DNA from: a virus
Direction: 5' to 3' (one strand)
IMG/VR virus record: IMGVR_UViG_3300010885_015140
Location: 1-26,515 of that record
Length of the DNA: 26,515 nt
In this document: positions 6,441-12,127 of the stretch, one piece after another
Layout of the letters: every line of letters starts with the position of its first letter
How positions within the stretch are numbered: the first letter of the stretch is position 1
Program-made: the position numbers and the translations under genes
The notes under the pieces: generated by a model
Databases searched by the model: none
What the model was told of the DNA's origin: nothing
What the model saw: only the letters and a program-made list of their open reading frames with translations

Positions 6441-6896
6441 TTACTTAACTGGCGTTGCCCCGAGTTGTGCCAGTAGAGCTGCTACTTCAGGTGTGATGGT
6501 GCCAGCAGCCACAGGCGCCGCCACTGCAGCGGCAGGTGCAGGTGTTCCACCGATGTAGGCATTTGCCTTGGCAACGGCGGTTGCATCATTTGTTGCATCT
6601 AGCAGAATCCACGGTGCTGATTTGCCGGGCTTGGCAGTACCTTGACCAATACGGGCAAGGACTTTGTGACCGACCTTAGATTTCAATGCGTTCTTAAGAG
6701 CAACATTGAAAAACAACACATTGTTGTGAACTGCATTATCGTCAAGATTGACAATGTTTACTTCGATTGCATCAGTCTCGCCGTGAACGGTTTGAATACC
6801 GCTCTTATATTCGATTGGCTCGATGATGAGTAACTTGCCGTTGAGATCAGCAACCTTCACTGATTCTGTTGCTGCGCTTGGTGCTTCGAAAGCCAT
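6441..6896 (-). CDS. Putative single-stranded-DNA-binding (OB-fold-like) protein
   Basis: 151 residues, ATG start behind AGGGGGAGCC. Residues 15-105 look like a beta-rich barrel (DLNGKLLIIEPIEYKSGI, then AIEVNIVNLDD, LFFNVALKNAL, HKVLARIGQG). A low-complexity Ala/Pro hinge (GGTPAPAAAVAAPVAAG) then leads to a short C-terminal helix. A folded beta domain with a flexible tail in a replication cluster suits a phage SSB, although the tail here ends in a short helix rather than in acidic residues. It is encoded next to a Cas4-like exonuclease and upstream of the tRNA-like element. The OB-fold claim needs a structure prediction. Confidence 0.6.
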   Translation of the reverse strand: MAFEAPSAATESVKVADLNGKLLIIEPIEYKSGIQTVHGETDAIEVNIVNLDDNAVHNNVLFFNVALKNALKSKVGHKVLARIGQGTAKPGKSAPWILLDATNDATAVAKANAYIGGTPAPAAAVAAPVAAGTITPEVAALLAQLGATPVK

Positions 6897-6906
6897 TTGG
6901 CTCCCC

Positions 6907-7044
6907 CTATTCTGTTTGGGTATTGCTTGGGTTTGGTTGTTGGTTTTCCAACTCTATGGGCGGGTTCAATTCCGCTAGTTCTTTGGCAATGTCATTGATA
7001 GTTTTGGCTGGCATACCGCAGGCGCAACCATCTCGCTCACACAT
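6907..7044 (-). CDS. Hypothetical 45-residue protein with N-terminal Cys cluster
   Basis: Short gene whose ATG overlaps the stop of the Cas4-like gene (TAATG). The product begins MCERDGCACGMP, giving three cysteines in eight residues that could hold a metal. It continues as a short helix (INDIAKELAELNP) and ends in a disordered Asn/Gln/Pro-rich tail. No known function. The stop codon lies ten bases before the start of the SSB-like gene, whose ribosome binding site overlaps it, so all three are translated as one block. Confidence 0.6.
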   Translation of the reverse strand: MCERDGCACGMPAKTINDIAKELAELNPPIELENQQPNPSNTQTE

Positions 7045-7781
7045 TATTTGGTATCTCCTGCACAAGCCTTAGATGGATCATCGCTAAAGGGTCTGAAATA
7101 TGGGCAATAGTTACAAAGGCGTGACGGCGCGATTGGAATCATTGACCACATATCAGGGTTTGCTTCAACATCTACGGTTGAGAGCAAAGTGTAAATAGAA
7201 TCAAGGCGAGCAAGGGCATCGAGTGCAACCTGCTCATCATATGGGTGCAGCTCCACATACATATCTGTAATGGAACCGCCGGTTGGCAGATAGATAAGGC
7301 CAACAAAATTTACGGTCACGCCCTGTTGGGCTTTGCCATAGGCATAAAGCATTGTTTGAATAACATTTTGCTCGGTGGCACCTTCACGCTTTCGCACTTG
7401 AAGATTAGATGGTGAAGTTGTTTTCCAATCTAGGACTGCGCCTAATTCTTTATCGAATAGGTCAATAGTGCCTGATAAGTTGGCACGAATCTTGACCTTT
7501 TCTTCAACTTCATATCGTTCAGGCATCTTGCTAAAAATCTTTTCCAAGTGTGAGTGAATTGCAGTTCCCACTTGGCTTGCCCAATTACCGCCTGAGCCTT
7601 CATTGACCTTTTCCCACGCCAGCAGCTTGTATGCCAATTTGCGGGTACATTTTTCACCAACTTCACTTGGGCCAATATAAACCTGTTGTGATCGTGGTGC
7701 ATAAATGCCAGCATCGGTAATCATCTTGGCTAAATCTCTACCAAGATTTTCTGCTGGCGTGGTTAAAGGTGTGAATGTCAT
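7044..7781 (-). CDS. Cas4-like / RecB-type Fe-S exonuclease
   Basis: 245 residues, ATG start. The PD-(D/E)XK core has H76 (GTAIHSHLE), D107 (GTIDLFD), D118 and K120 (VLDWKTT), and a QTMLYAYG motif IV helix. Four cysteines, C45 (EKCTRKLAY) and C223, C226, C240 near the C-terminus, have the split arrangement that holds a 4Fe-4S cluster in Cas4 and AddB. Such enzymes resect DNA ends to give single strands for recombination. Here it sits beside an SSB-like gene and near a Holliday-junction-resolvase-like gene. No other cas genes or CRISPR array are visible, so a phage recombination role is more likely than adaptation. Confidence 0.85.
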   Translation of the reverse strand: MTFTPLTTPAENLGRDLAKMITDAGIYAPRSQQVYIGPSEVGEKCTRKLAYKLLAWEKVNEGSGGNWASQVGTAIHSHLEKIFSKMPERYEVEEKVKIRANLSGTIDLFDKELGAVLDWKTTSPSNLQVRKREGATEQNVIQTMLYAYGKAQQGVTVNFVGLIYLPTGGSITDMYVELHPYDEQVALDALARLDSIYTLLSTVDVEANPDMWSMIPIAPSRLCNYCPYFRPFSDDPSKACAGDTK

Positions 7782-7784
7782 TTG

Positions 7785-8102
7785 TTAGTTGTCCTCATTT
7801 ACAAGAGTGAATTTGCGTGAAGTAGATATTACCTCAAGTGCTGCAATTACTTGTTCAGGCAGGATTTCTCTTGCTCGTTTGGTGTCGAATCGTTTGGATT
7901 CAACGTGAGTCCAACGAACAACAGGGCGATTGAGAAACATTCCAGTTTCGCTATCGCCAAGGGCTTGCTCAATATGCGCTCTAGCAACATCGGCAACCTC
8001 CGTTAGTTCTTTGATTTTGGCAAGAGCTGATTTGTATTGCTCTAACCAAGCGGCAGTATTGACATCAAAATCAATAACGCCTTTTTCGATTTCTACACTC
8101 AT
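7785..8102 (-). CDS. Conserved hypothetical protein next to the Cas4-like nuclease
   Basis: 105 residues from the ATG at 8102, which follows AAGGGGGAACGGA; an upstream start at 8156 has no such signal. The N-terminal half is helical (WLEQYKSALAKIKELTEVADVARAHIEQAL). The second half has GMFLNRPVVRWTHVESKRFDTKRAREILP and a final beta strand, a pattern I associate with small proteins found beside phage recombination exonucleases. It is three bases from the Cas4-like gene, suggesting the two work as a pair. Function remains unproven. Confidence 0.65.
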   Translation of the reverse strand: MSVEIEKGVIDFDVNTAAWLEQYKSALAKIKELTEVADVARAHIEQALGDSETGMFLNRPVVRWTHVESKRFDTKRAREILPEQVIAALEVISTSRKFTLVNEDN

Positions 8103-8113
8103 TCCGTTCCCCC

Positions 8114-8485
8114 TTAGTAATATGAGTGGGTTTTCCAAAATGACCAAGCGGCGCACGGGCCACCTGATCCATACTTGCGCCCAATATATGCAAGTGCTGC
8201 TACGGTCTGAGCAACAGTAGATTTACTGCGCTTCATACCGAGATTGCGATAGGTATCATCTAACAGTTGTCCAACCCCACGGGCTGAACTTGTCGGATTC
8301 TTGTGGTCCTTCCAGTGGCTTTCTCTAACCATTATGTTATTGAAGCACTTGAAGTCCTTGGGTGTGAGCAGCTCTTTAGCCACTTCACGAGCATCCACCT
8401 GCATTAGCGGTGTGCGCTCTTTGTAGATAATCAACTCCGGCACTGCCTGAGTCGCTGAAACAACTCCGCTTATTATGGCGGTCAC
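8114..8485 (-). CDS. Secreted lysozyme-like / aggregation-promoting-factor-type protein
   Basis: 123 residues from GTG at 8485 (GTGA overlap with the WhiB gene stop). From the GTG start, residues about 46-123 resemble lysozyme-fold cell-wall enzymes of the aggregation-promoting-factor C-terminal family: IMVRESHW with the likely catalytic Glu, SSARGVGQLL, AYIGRKYGSGGPCAAW and a final HSYY. The reading frame upstream of the GTG continues without stop to 8552 and encodes a basic stretch followed by a long hydrophobic run. Together these would make a full signal peptide, starting perhaps at a non-standard ATC (8536). It may loosen the wall or block superinfection from outside the membrane. Confidence 0.7.
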   Translation of the reverse strand: MTAIISGVVSATQAVPELIIYKERTPLMQVDAREVAKELLTPKDFKCFNNIMVRESHWKDHKNPTSSARGVGQLLDDTYRNLGMKRSKSTVAQTVAALAYIGRKYGSGGPCAAWSFWKTHSYY

Positions 8486-8940
8486 GATGAGGATTCCAAG
8501 GATTGTGAGGAATCTTCTTTTGTCTCTTGGTGTGATTGGATTTCTCCTTTTCTAGTTACCCCAAACTGGCTCAAAATCTTTCGGACATAACCGAGAGATG
8601 TGTTGAGTTCGGATGCAATTTCGTTAGCAGTAAATCCCCGATCATTGAAATCAATGATGCTATTGGCAATGGTGCCAACTGGTATTCGATTAGGGCGAAC
8701 AACATATGCTCGCTCTTTAGGCGTTTGACCGCCCCAAATTCCATAAGGGATTTCCTTGCTTATGGCATATTCCAAGCACTCCTTTCTGTGGATACAACTG
8801 AAGCATAATGCTTTCAACTGTGGCAGTCTCTCTGCCTCGTTTACACGACCATCAGGGAAAAAGAAATCTTTGTCCTCGATAGTTGCACAAACTGCTTGTG
8901 CGAAGTCAGGTGCATCGCAAAGGACATCTCTAATCGTCAT
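8482..8940 (-). CDS. whiB: WhiB-family Fe-S regulator with C-terminal helix-turn-helix
   Basis: 152 residues, ATG start. The four cluster cysteines are C18, C46, C49 and C55 (C-x2-C-x5-C spacing), followed by the WhiB signature GIWGG (67-71) and a basic PKER. Residues about 88-130 form an extra helix-turn-helix (FTANEIASELNTSLGYVRKILSQF), then a Ser/Gln/Glu-rich tail. WhiB proteins bind 4Fe-4S and the host sigma factor; phage copies such as that of TM4 repress host whiB2 and block superinfection. The added HTH would give it its own DNA specificity. It is the best host marker in the window, since WhiB is confined to Actinobacteria and their phages. Confidence 0.92.
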   Translation of the reverse strand: MTIRDVLCDAPDFAQAVCATIEDKDFFFPDGRVNEAERLPQLKALCFSCIHRKECLEYAISKEIPYGIWGGQTPKERAYVVRPNRIPVGTIANSIIDFNDRGFTANEIASELNTSLGYVRKILSQFGVTRKGEIQSHQETKEDSSQSLESSS

Positions 8941-9287
8941 TTGCGCTCATCCAACCATTGTGTTAAATCTTGGATTACCCAAGACTTTTCGATGCCAGCG
9001 TTCCTTCGCTTAACGATGACATAATGCAACGGCACTTGTTTAATCCCCCGAGCCTTTGCGTAGTTTTCTGCCTCAACTTGTGCTTCACGCCAAAATTCAG
9101 GCAAAGTTAGTGATTTTCTATTCTTGAGTTCAAGTACATAAGTTTTGCCAGCAATGACGGCAACTAAATCACCTTCATCATTGGCACCAGCTTTAACCAA
9201 ACGCTCGCAAAGGGCACCTGCTGCGCGAAGCCATCGCATCACGTCAGTTTCAAATTGTGCGCCCTTACGCCCGTTTGGATTAGCCAT
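8937..9287 (-). CDS. Holliday-junction-resolvase-like PD-(D/E)XK nuclease
   Basis: 116 residues, ATG start, overlapping whiB by ATGA. The fold signature is complete: RKGAQFETDVMRWLR with E13, AGANDEGDLVAV with D40, and YVLELKNRKS with E53 and K55, followed by a helix (PEFWREAQVEAENYA). This order fits Hjc-type archaeal/phage resolvases, which cut four-way junctions arising in recombination and replication before packaging. A related nuclease role on other branched DNA is possible. With the Cas4-like exonuclease and the endonuclease VII-like gene, this gives three recombination or debranching nucleases in one 10-kb region. Confidence 0.82.
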   Translation of the reverse strand: MANPNGRKGAQFETDVMRWLRAAGALCERLVKAGANDEGDLVAVIAGKTYVLELKNRKSLTLPEFWREAQVEAENYAKARGIKQVPLHYVIVKRRNAGIEKSWVIQDLTQWLDERK

Positions 9288-9662
9288 TTACTTAACAACC
9301 CTCAATCCTAAATTTACTGCAATCCGTTCCTCGCGCATATGGCGTGAAATCTTGATTGCTTTGATAATGTCTTGAGCAAGATTAAGTGCTTCTTCTTCGC
9401 TCATATGTATCAACTTGATTGCGCCTTCTTCAAAATTACTTCGGCAAGTTTCTAAGTTCTCAAAGTAATCTTCATTTTTCCAAGAACCATCAATACAACC
9501 CCGTAATTCGCCAAGTAAACTTACATCCCATTGACCAACTACATCTTCAATAACATCTTTGATTGCATCTTGTTCTTCAAGATAAATGGCAACTGATCCA
9601 TCATCGCTTGTATGGATTGAAAATAATGGCTCGCGTGGTTTTTTGAATTGATTAAAATCCAT
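9288..9662 (-). CDS. Hypothetical acidic protein
   Basis: 124 residues. I choose ATG at 9662 (nine bases after GAGG) over ATG at 9668, which is too close to it. The protein is acidic, with a beta start (PLFSIHTSDDGSVAIYLEE), several helices and a basic C-terminal end (KISRHMREERIAVNLGLRVVK). No motif is recognised. The gene overlaps the end of the 36-residue membrane gene, and its ribosome binding site lies inside a hairpin (9671-9691). Its translation therefore probably depends on ribosomes moving through the small gene. It abuts the resolvase-like gene (stop then ATG). Confidence 0.6.
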   Translation of the reverse strand: MDFNQFKKPREPLFSIHTSDDGSVAIYLEEQDAIKDVIEDVVGQWDVSLLGELRGCIDGSWKNEDYFENLETCRSNFEEGAIKLIHMSEEEALNLAQDIIKAIKISRHMREERIAVNLGLRVVK

Positions 9663-9762
9663 CGTCATCACCCTCAATCAAATCTTGAGGGCCTTCTAGC
9701 TCTAACAACGTATAGAAAATGCCGACTACGCCGACAATTCCTATGGCAAGTGCAAGTAACAT
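9652..9762 (-). CDS. Very small single-pass membrane protein
   Basis: 36 residues from an ATG at 9762 with AAAAGGAG upstream. Residues 2-20 form one hydrophobic segment rich in Leu, Ala, Gly and Val (LLALAIGIVGVVGIFYTLL), followed by an acidic tail ending in DDDGF. There is no charged N-terminus or cleavage site, so it probably stays in the membrane. It could be a superinfection-exclusion peptide or a leader whose main task is to open the hairpin over the next ribosome binding site. Both are guesses. Confidence 0.6.
   Translation of the reverse strand: MLLALAIGIVGVVGIFYTLLELEGPQDLIEGDDDGF
9671..9691 (-). promoter_or_regulatory. Hairpin covering the ribosome binding site of the 124-residue gene
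   Basis: On the minus strand CCCTCAA and TTGAGGG pair perfectly (7 bp) around a 7-base loop. The 3' arm contains the GAGGG Shine-Dalgarno of the next gene, so free mRNA would hide it. Translation of the 36-residue gene, which runs through the hairpin, would melt it. This is a classic coupling design. Confidence 0.6.
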
Positions 9763-9834
9763 TTGGGTGTCTCCTTTTCGTTTCTATAAGGGTGACACAC
9801 AATACACCTATTTGCAGGTGCAACACGCCAAAGG

Positions 9835-10386
9835 CTAAATCTTTTTTTGAACCTCAATTTGAAAAGGTCCTGCGGTGTTGATGTCGTACTTGGCTGAGAC
9901 TCCTAGTGCTTCAAGAAACTCCCCAGTTGCCCAATCAATTTCACGCAGATTGGCGGCGGTGCCAGCAAGGTATCCCATTGCATAGGCACTGCCCGAACCC
10001 ACGCCATAGATGCCATCAGATGATTGAGAGATGCTGAGTTCATCGCCGATTTCAAAGATATTGCCATTGAAAGCCAGCAAGTATGAGTATGAAGCTGCAT
10101 CCTTGGTAAAGTCATAACCTTGCGCCTTGAAGATGGCAATGATGCTTGGGATAATTTTCTTGCCCATAAACTTCACAGGATCGGTGTTGTCATAAGCCGG
10201 TGGTTTCCAGTTATACATAAGGATGTCTCCCGGGCGGCAATCGCCCGAAACGGCTAAAAGGTACTTATTAAGTTTGACTATCTTTGGCGTTGATGGCGAG
10301 AGGATACGCTTGTCACCGTCAGTTATTTGGCTATCAGCCCCGAGCAGGGCAAAGTCTGAGCCTTGGTAGCCAATTATGGTAGTCAC
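9835..10386 (-). CDS. HslV/proteasome-beta-like Ntn-hydrolase (peptidase)
   Basis: 183 residues, GTG start, close to HslV in length. The protein reads MTTIIGY from its first residue, so removal of Met exposes Thr2 as the N-terminal nucleophile with no propeptide, as in HslV. The rest of the active site is in order: GADSQIT with D18 (17th counting from Thr2), K35 (34th, one residue beyond the usual K33), VSGD (47-50) in place of the oxyanion glycine strand, and GVGSGSAYAMGYL with S131. Such enzymes form ring-shaped proteases fed by an ATPase; no ATPase partner lies in the window. It could digest host or phage proteins or act alone like Anbu-type relatives. First gene of the leftward left-hand series. 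Confidence 0.82.
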   Translation of the reverse strand: MTTIIGYQGSDFALLGADSQITDGDKRILSPSTPKIVKLNKYLLAVSGDCRPGDILMYNWKPPAYDNTDPVKFMGKKIIPSIIAIFKAQGYDFTKDAASYSYLLAFNGNIFEIGDELSISQSSDGIYGVGSGSAYAMGYLAGTAANLREIDWATGEFLEALGVSAKYDINTAGPFQIEVQKKI

Positions 10387-10597
10387 CCGCCCAATGGTAC
10401 GGCAAAGGCGTAAAAAACCCCTCGTAGCATTTCCCCAAATCTTTCCGAAGGGCTTTCCACGCCAAAATTGAGCCTATACCCAACCCTGAATCGTTATCAA
10501 ATCGTGACCTAATTTTGCCCCCTTTGGTATGGACAACGACTGCACAAGTGTTATTGTTTACTTATTGGGGAACGGCCCCTACAGAACGGATCAGAAA
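10387..10597. promoter_or_regulatory. Divergent intergenic control region
   Basis: 211 bases between the leftward peptidase gene and the rightward small-gene operon, so promoters for both directions should lie here. A GGTACGG copy near 10394 recalls the boxes at 2275-2402. I could not pick -35/-10 pairs with confidence. An ATG at 10529 is in frame with the first plus-strand gene but has no ribosome binding site, so I leave it as non-coding. Confidence 0.5.
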
Positions 10598-10873
10598 ATG
10601 ACACAGATTACAATTCAGGGAATCAAAGATATTCTTAACGACCAAGACACAATTTTTATGAAGCAAGGCAAGGGTGGAAAAAAAGTTCATCTTTCAGTTG
10701 GCGCTTGCCGTGAAAACAATTTACTTTGTGGCGTAACTTATTCTCGCAATGGAAATCGCTCATCATACTTGTTCAAATTGCATTTTAATCAAGTTGAAAC
10801 AGATTTAATGTGCAAAGATTGCTTGGCTATTGTTCACGAAAAAGTTCAACCAGTTGCAAAGGCAGGTGCATAA
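10598..10873 (+). CDS. Hypothetical 91-residue protein, first of the plus-strand operon
   Basis: ATG at 10598 is taken as the start; a longer form from 10529 adds 23 residues but lacks a ribosome binding site. The product is basic with short beta stretches (KKVHLSVGACRENNLLCGVTYS) and a CKDC pair that may join C45-type cysteines in metal binding. It ends in the peptide KAGA, shared with the third gene of the operon. Its stop overlaps the next ATG (TAATG). Function unknown. Confidence 0.6.
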   Translation: MTQITIQGIKDILNDQDTIFMKQGKGGKKVHLSVGACRENNLLCGVTYSRNGNRSSYLFKLHFNQVETDLMCKDCLAIVHEKVQPVAKAGA

Positions 10874-11034
10874 TGACAACTGCAACATTAGTTTTTTGCA
10901 ATCTTTGCGACAAAGTTACATACATTTCAGCAATAAATTATCACGCTCAAAATCCTTGTGTTGCATCTCGCAATGGTTGGGATTGTATGGAGTTTGAAAA
11001 TGAAAAATTATTTTGCGAATGTGAGGTTAAATAA
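10873..11034 (+). CDS. Hypothetical 53-residue Cys-rich protein
   Basis: Starts with the ATG of a TAATG overlap preceded by AAGGCAGG. The cysteines are arranged as CNLC near residue 9-12, then C30 and C38, and a final CEC. This could form a zinc ribbon or knuckle with the His at about residue 24 as an extra ligand. It ends in another TAATG overlap with the next gene. No function is known to me. Confidence 0.6.
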   Translation: MTTATLVFCNLCDKVTYISAINYHAQNPCVASRNGWDCMEFENEKLFCECEVK

Positions 11035-11258
11035 TGATTAAGTTCAATAAAATCAATGGTTGGTCTTACAAGACGATTGATAACAAATTTATGATTTCAA
11101 ATTGCGGTCCTCGTCAATGGTTTTCTGCAGAGATTGATTTGGAATACTCGGAAAAATTTGGTTGGGCAATTCCTGTTGAGAATTCAAAGGTTTATCACGC
11201 AAGCATTAAAGAAGCTCAACAATGGGTTCGCACCGTTGAATATAAGGCAGGTGCATAA
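11034..11258 (+). CDS. Hypothetical 74-residue protein
   Basis: ATG start in a TAATG overlap. The sequence has alternating aromatic residues (NGWSYKTIDNKFMISNCGPRQWFSAEIDLEYSEKFGWAIP), suggesting a small beta sheet, then one helix (ASIKEAQQWVRTVEY). It ends with KAGA, and its last 18 bases across the stop/start junction are identical to those at the end of the first operon gene. Function unknown. Translational coupling to both neighbours is evident. Confidence 0.6.
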   Translation: MIKFNKINGWSYKTIDNKFMISNCGPRQWFSAEIDLEYSEKFGWAIPVENSKVYHASIKEAQQWVRTVEYKAGA

Positions 11259-11437
11259 TGAGACTCACCGACAATATGCGAGTCAAAGTAACTCATCATT
11301 CAGGCGTTGAATATGGCGTGATTGAAAGCGCACAAGATGCAAGCAAAGCAATTTTGTTTGCAATGAAAATAACAGTAAAAATGGATGATGGAACTTATTG
11401 CGGATTTCCTGCACGATGGATTGAGGAGGCAAACTAA
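11258..11437 (+). CDS. Hypothetical 59-residue protein
   Basis: Starts at the TAATG overlap after the repeated AAGGCAGG ribosome binding site and ends in another TAATG. The product resembles a small beta barrel: RVKVTHHSGVEYGVI, then KAILFAMKITVKMDDGTYCGFPARWIEEA, a pattern seen in SH3-like or Kow-like small folds. This is only an impression from strand spacing. The end of the gene carries GAGGAGG, a strong ribosome binding site for the next gene. Confidence 0.58.
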   Translation: MRLTDNMRVKVTHHSGVEYGVIESAQDASKAILFAMKITVKMDDGTYCGFPARWIEEAN

Positions 11438-11577
11438 TGGAGCGTTACTGGTGTGTGTATTGCGGTTTTGATATGACCGCACTTGGTCATTGTATTGATT
11501 GCAACGAATATAAAAGCGCAGTCACATTTAATCAATATGTTGAAATAAACGGTGTTAAGCCAAAGGTATTTGCATAA
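11437..11577 (+). CDS. Hypothetical 46-residue zinc-ribbon peptide
   Basis: Begins in the TAATG overlap with GAGGAGG six bases upstream. Two pairs of cysteines, CVYC at residues 6-9 and CIDC at 19-22, make a compact zinc ribbon of the type seen in many small phage proteins. The C-terminal half is a beta-like tail (SAVTFNQYVEINGVKPKVFA). Zinc binding is likely, function unknown. Ends at another TAATG overlap. Confidence 0.62.
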   Translation: MERYWCVYCGFDMTALGHCIDCNEYKSAVTFNQYVEINGVKPKVFA

Positions 11578-11783
11578 TGGACTACGCCAATATGATTAAA
11601 GATTCATTGATTGAGGTATATCAGACACCCTCAAACATTATGAGCAGTTCAGCCCAAAAGCTGATGGATGCTTCCGTCAGTAGCGATTTAGAGTTTATTG
11701 AATCAACCCTTATTGCGGTCACAATGATCACAAAAGTATGCCTACAAATCGTCAGAGAGGAATCAGTCAATGTCACTAACTAA
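11577..11783 (+). CDS. Hypothetical 68-residue helical protein
   Basis: ATG start at a TAATG overlap. The product looks all-helical, with a polar N-terminal part and a hydrophobic helix around residues 44-60 (SDLEFIESTLIAVTMITKVCLQIVRE). It has no cysteine pair or known motif. Its last 14 bases overlap the start of the membrane protein gene, in another frame. Function unknown. Confidence 0.58.
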   Translation: MDYANMIKDSLIEVYQTPSNIMSSSAQKLMDASVSSDLEFIESTLIAVTMITKVCLQIVREESVNVTN

Positions 11784-11937
11784 AAGAGGCAAGCGAGTTC
11801 GAGCAGTTGCAATCTTGATTGGAATCATCATTATTTGGCAAGTTGCCAGCAATCTATGGTGGGTCGGTGTCGGCGCACCCCAAGCCGAGTTTCTTGGCTG
11901 GTGTTGGGGTTCAATGACTGAGTGCGTGGTGTTGTAA
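11770..11937 (+). CDS. Small single-pass membrane protein
   Basis: 55 residues. The ATG at 11770 follows AGAGAGGAATC inside the previous gene. A basic start (SLTKRGKRVRAVA) leads into one hydrophobic segment (about residues 12-30, VRAVAILIGIIIIWQVASNL) and a Trp- and Gly-rich outer part with two cysteines. The charge pattern predicts an N-inside orientation. A role in superinfection exclusion or membrane signalling is possible but not shown. Stop and next ATG overlap (TAATG). Confidence 0.62.
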   Translation: MSLTKRGKRVRAVAILIGIIIIWQVASNLWWVGVGAPQAEFLGWCWGSMTECVVL

Positions 11938-12065
11938 TGCGTAGCAAGCACTCCATCAGAGTTCCCGAAGGTTTATGGGATGCGGTCAAAGCCAAAGCAT
12001 CTGCCGAACATTTAACCGTGACTCATATTCTGATTGAGGCATTGAAGGCATACTTAAAAGATTAA
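11937..12065 (+). CDS. Ribbon-helix-helix (Arc/CopG-type) DNA-binding peptide
   Basis: 42 residues. The N-terminal strand SKHSIRVPEGLW is followed by helix A (DAVKAKASAEHLTV) and helix B (THILIEALKAYLKD), the exact plan of the Arc/MetJ/CopG fold, which binds operators as a dimer through its paired strands. As the last gene of the plus-strand operon it is a good candidate for the repressor of that operon or of the divergent promoter at 10387-10597. It is directly followed by a terminator. Confidence 0.72.
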   Translation: MRSKHSIRVPEGLWDAVKAKASAEHLTVTHILIEALKAYLKD

Positions 12066-12072
12066 AAAGGCG

Positions 12073-12113
12073 AAAAGCCCCGCACACTTGGAACGGCAAG
12101 TGGCGGGGCTTTT
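12073..12113. terminator. Bidirectional Rho-independent terminator
   Basis: GCCCCGC (12077-12083) pairs with GCGGGGC (12103-12109), extended inward by CACTT/AAGTG across one bulged A. AAAA lies on the left and TTTT on the right. It works for both strands and separates the plus-strand operon from the converging minus-strand late genes. Confidence 0.9.
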
Positions 12114-12127
12114 CTATGTGGTAAAAC

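Noticed and set aside
6961-6976. GCGG-GTTCAATT-CCGC, resembling a tRNA T arm on the plus strand
   Set aside because: No acceptor, D or anticodon arm can be built around it, and it lies inside a coupled minus-strand gene.
7044-7781. A CRISPR adaptation module based on the Cas4-like gene
   Set aside because: No cas1, cas2 or repeat array is present nearby. Context is phage recombination.
9805-9820. CACCT/AGGTG hairpin after the peptidase gene as a terminator
   Set aside because: The stem has only five pairs and no T run follows on the minus strand.
10529-10597. In-frame ATG 23 codons upstream of the first plus-strand gene
   Set aside because: No purine-rich ribosome binding site before it. 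The extension is within the divergent control region, and the ATG at 10598 suffices.
11300-11482. Minus-strand Cys-rich reading frame under the plus-strand operon
   Set aside because: It lies opposite two well-coupled plus-strand genes with good ribosome binding sites and lacks its own.
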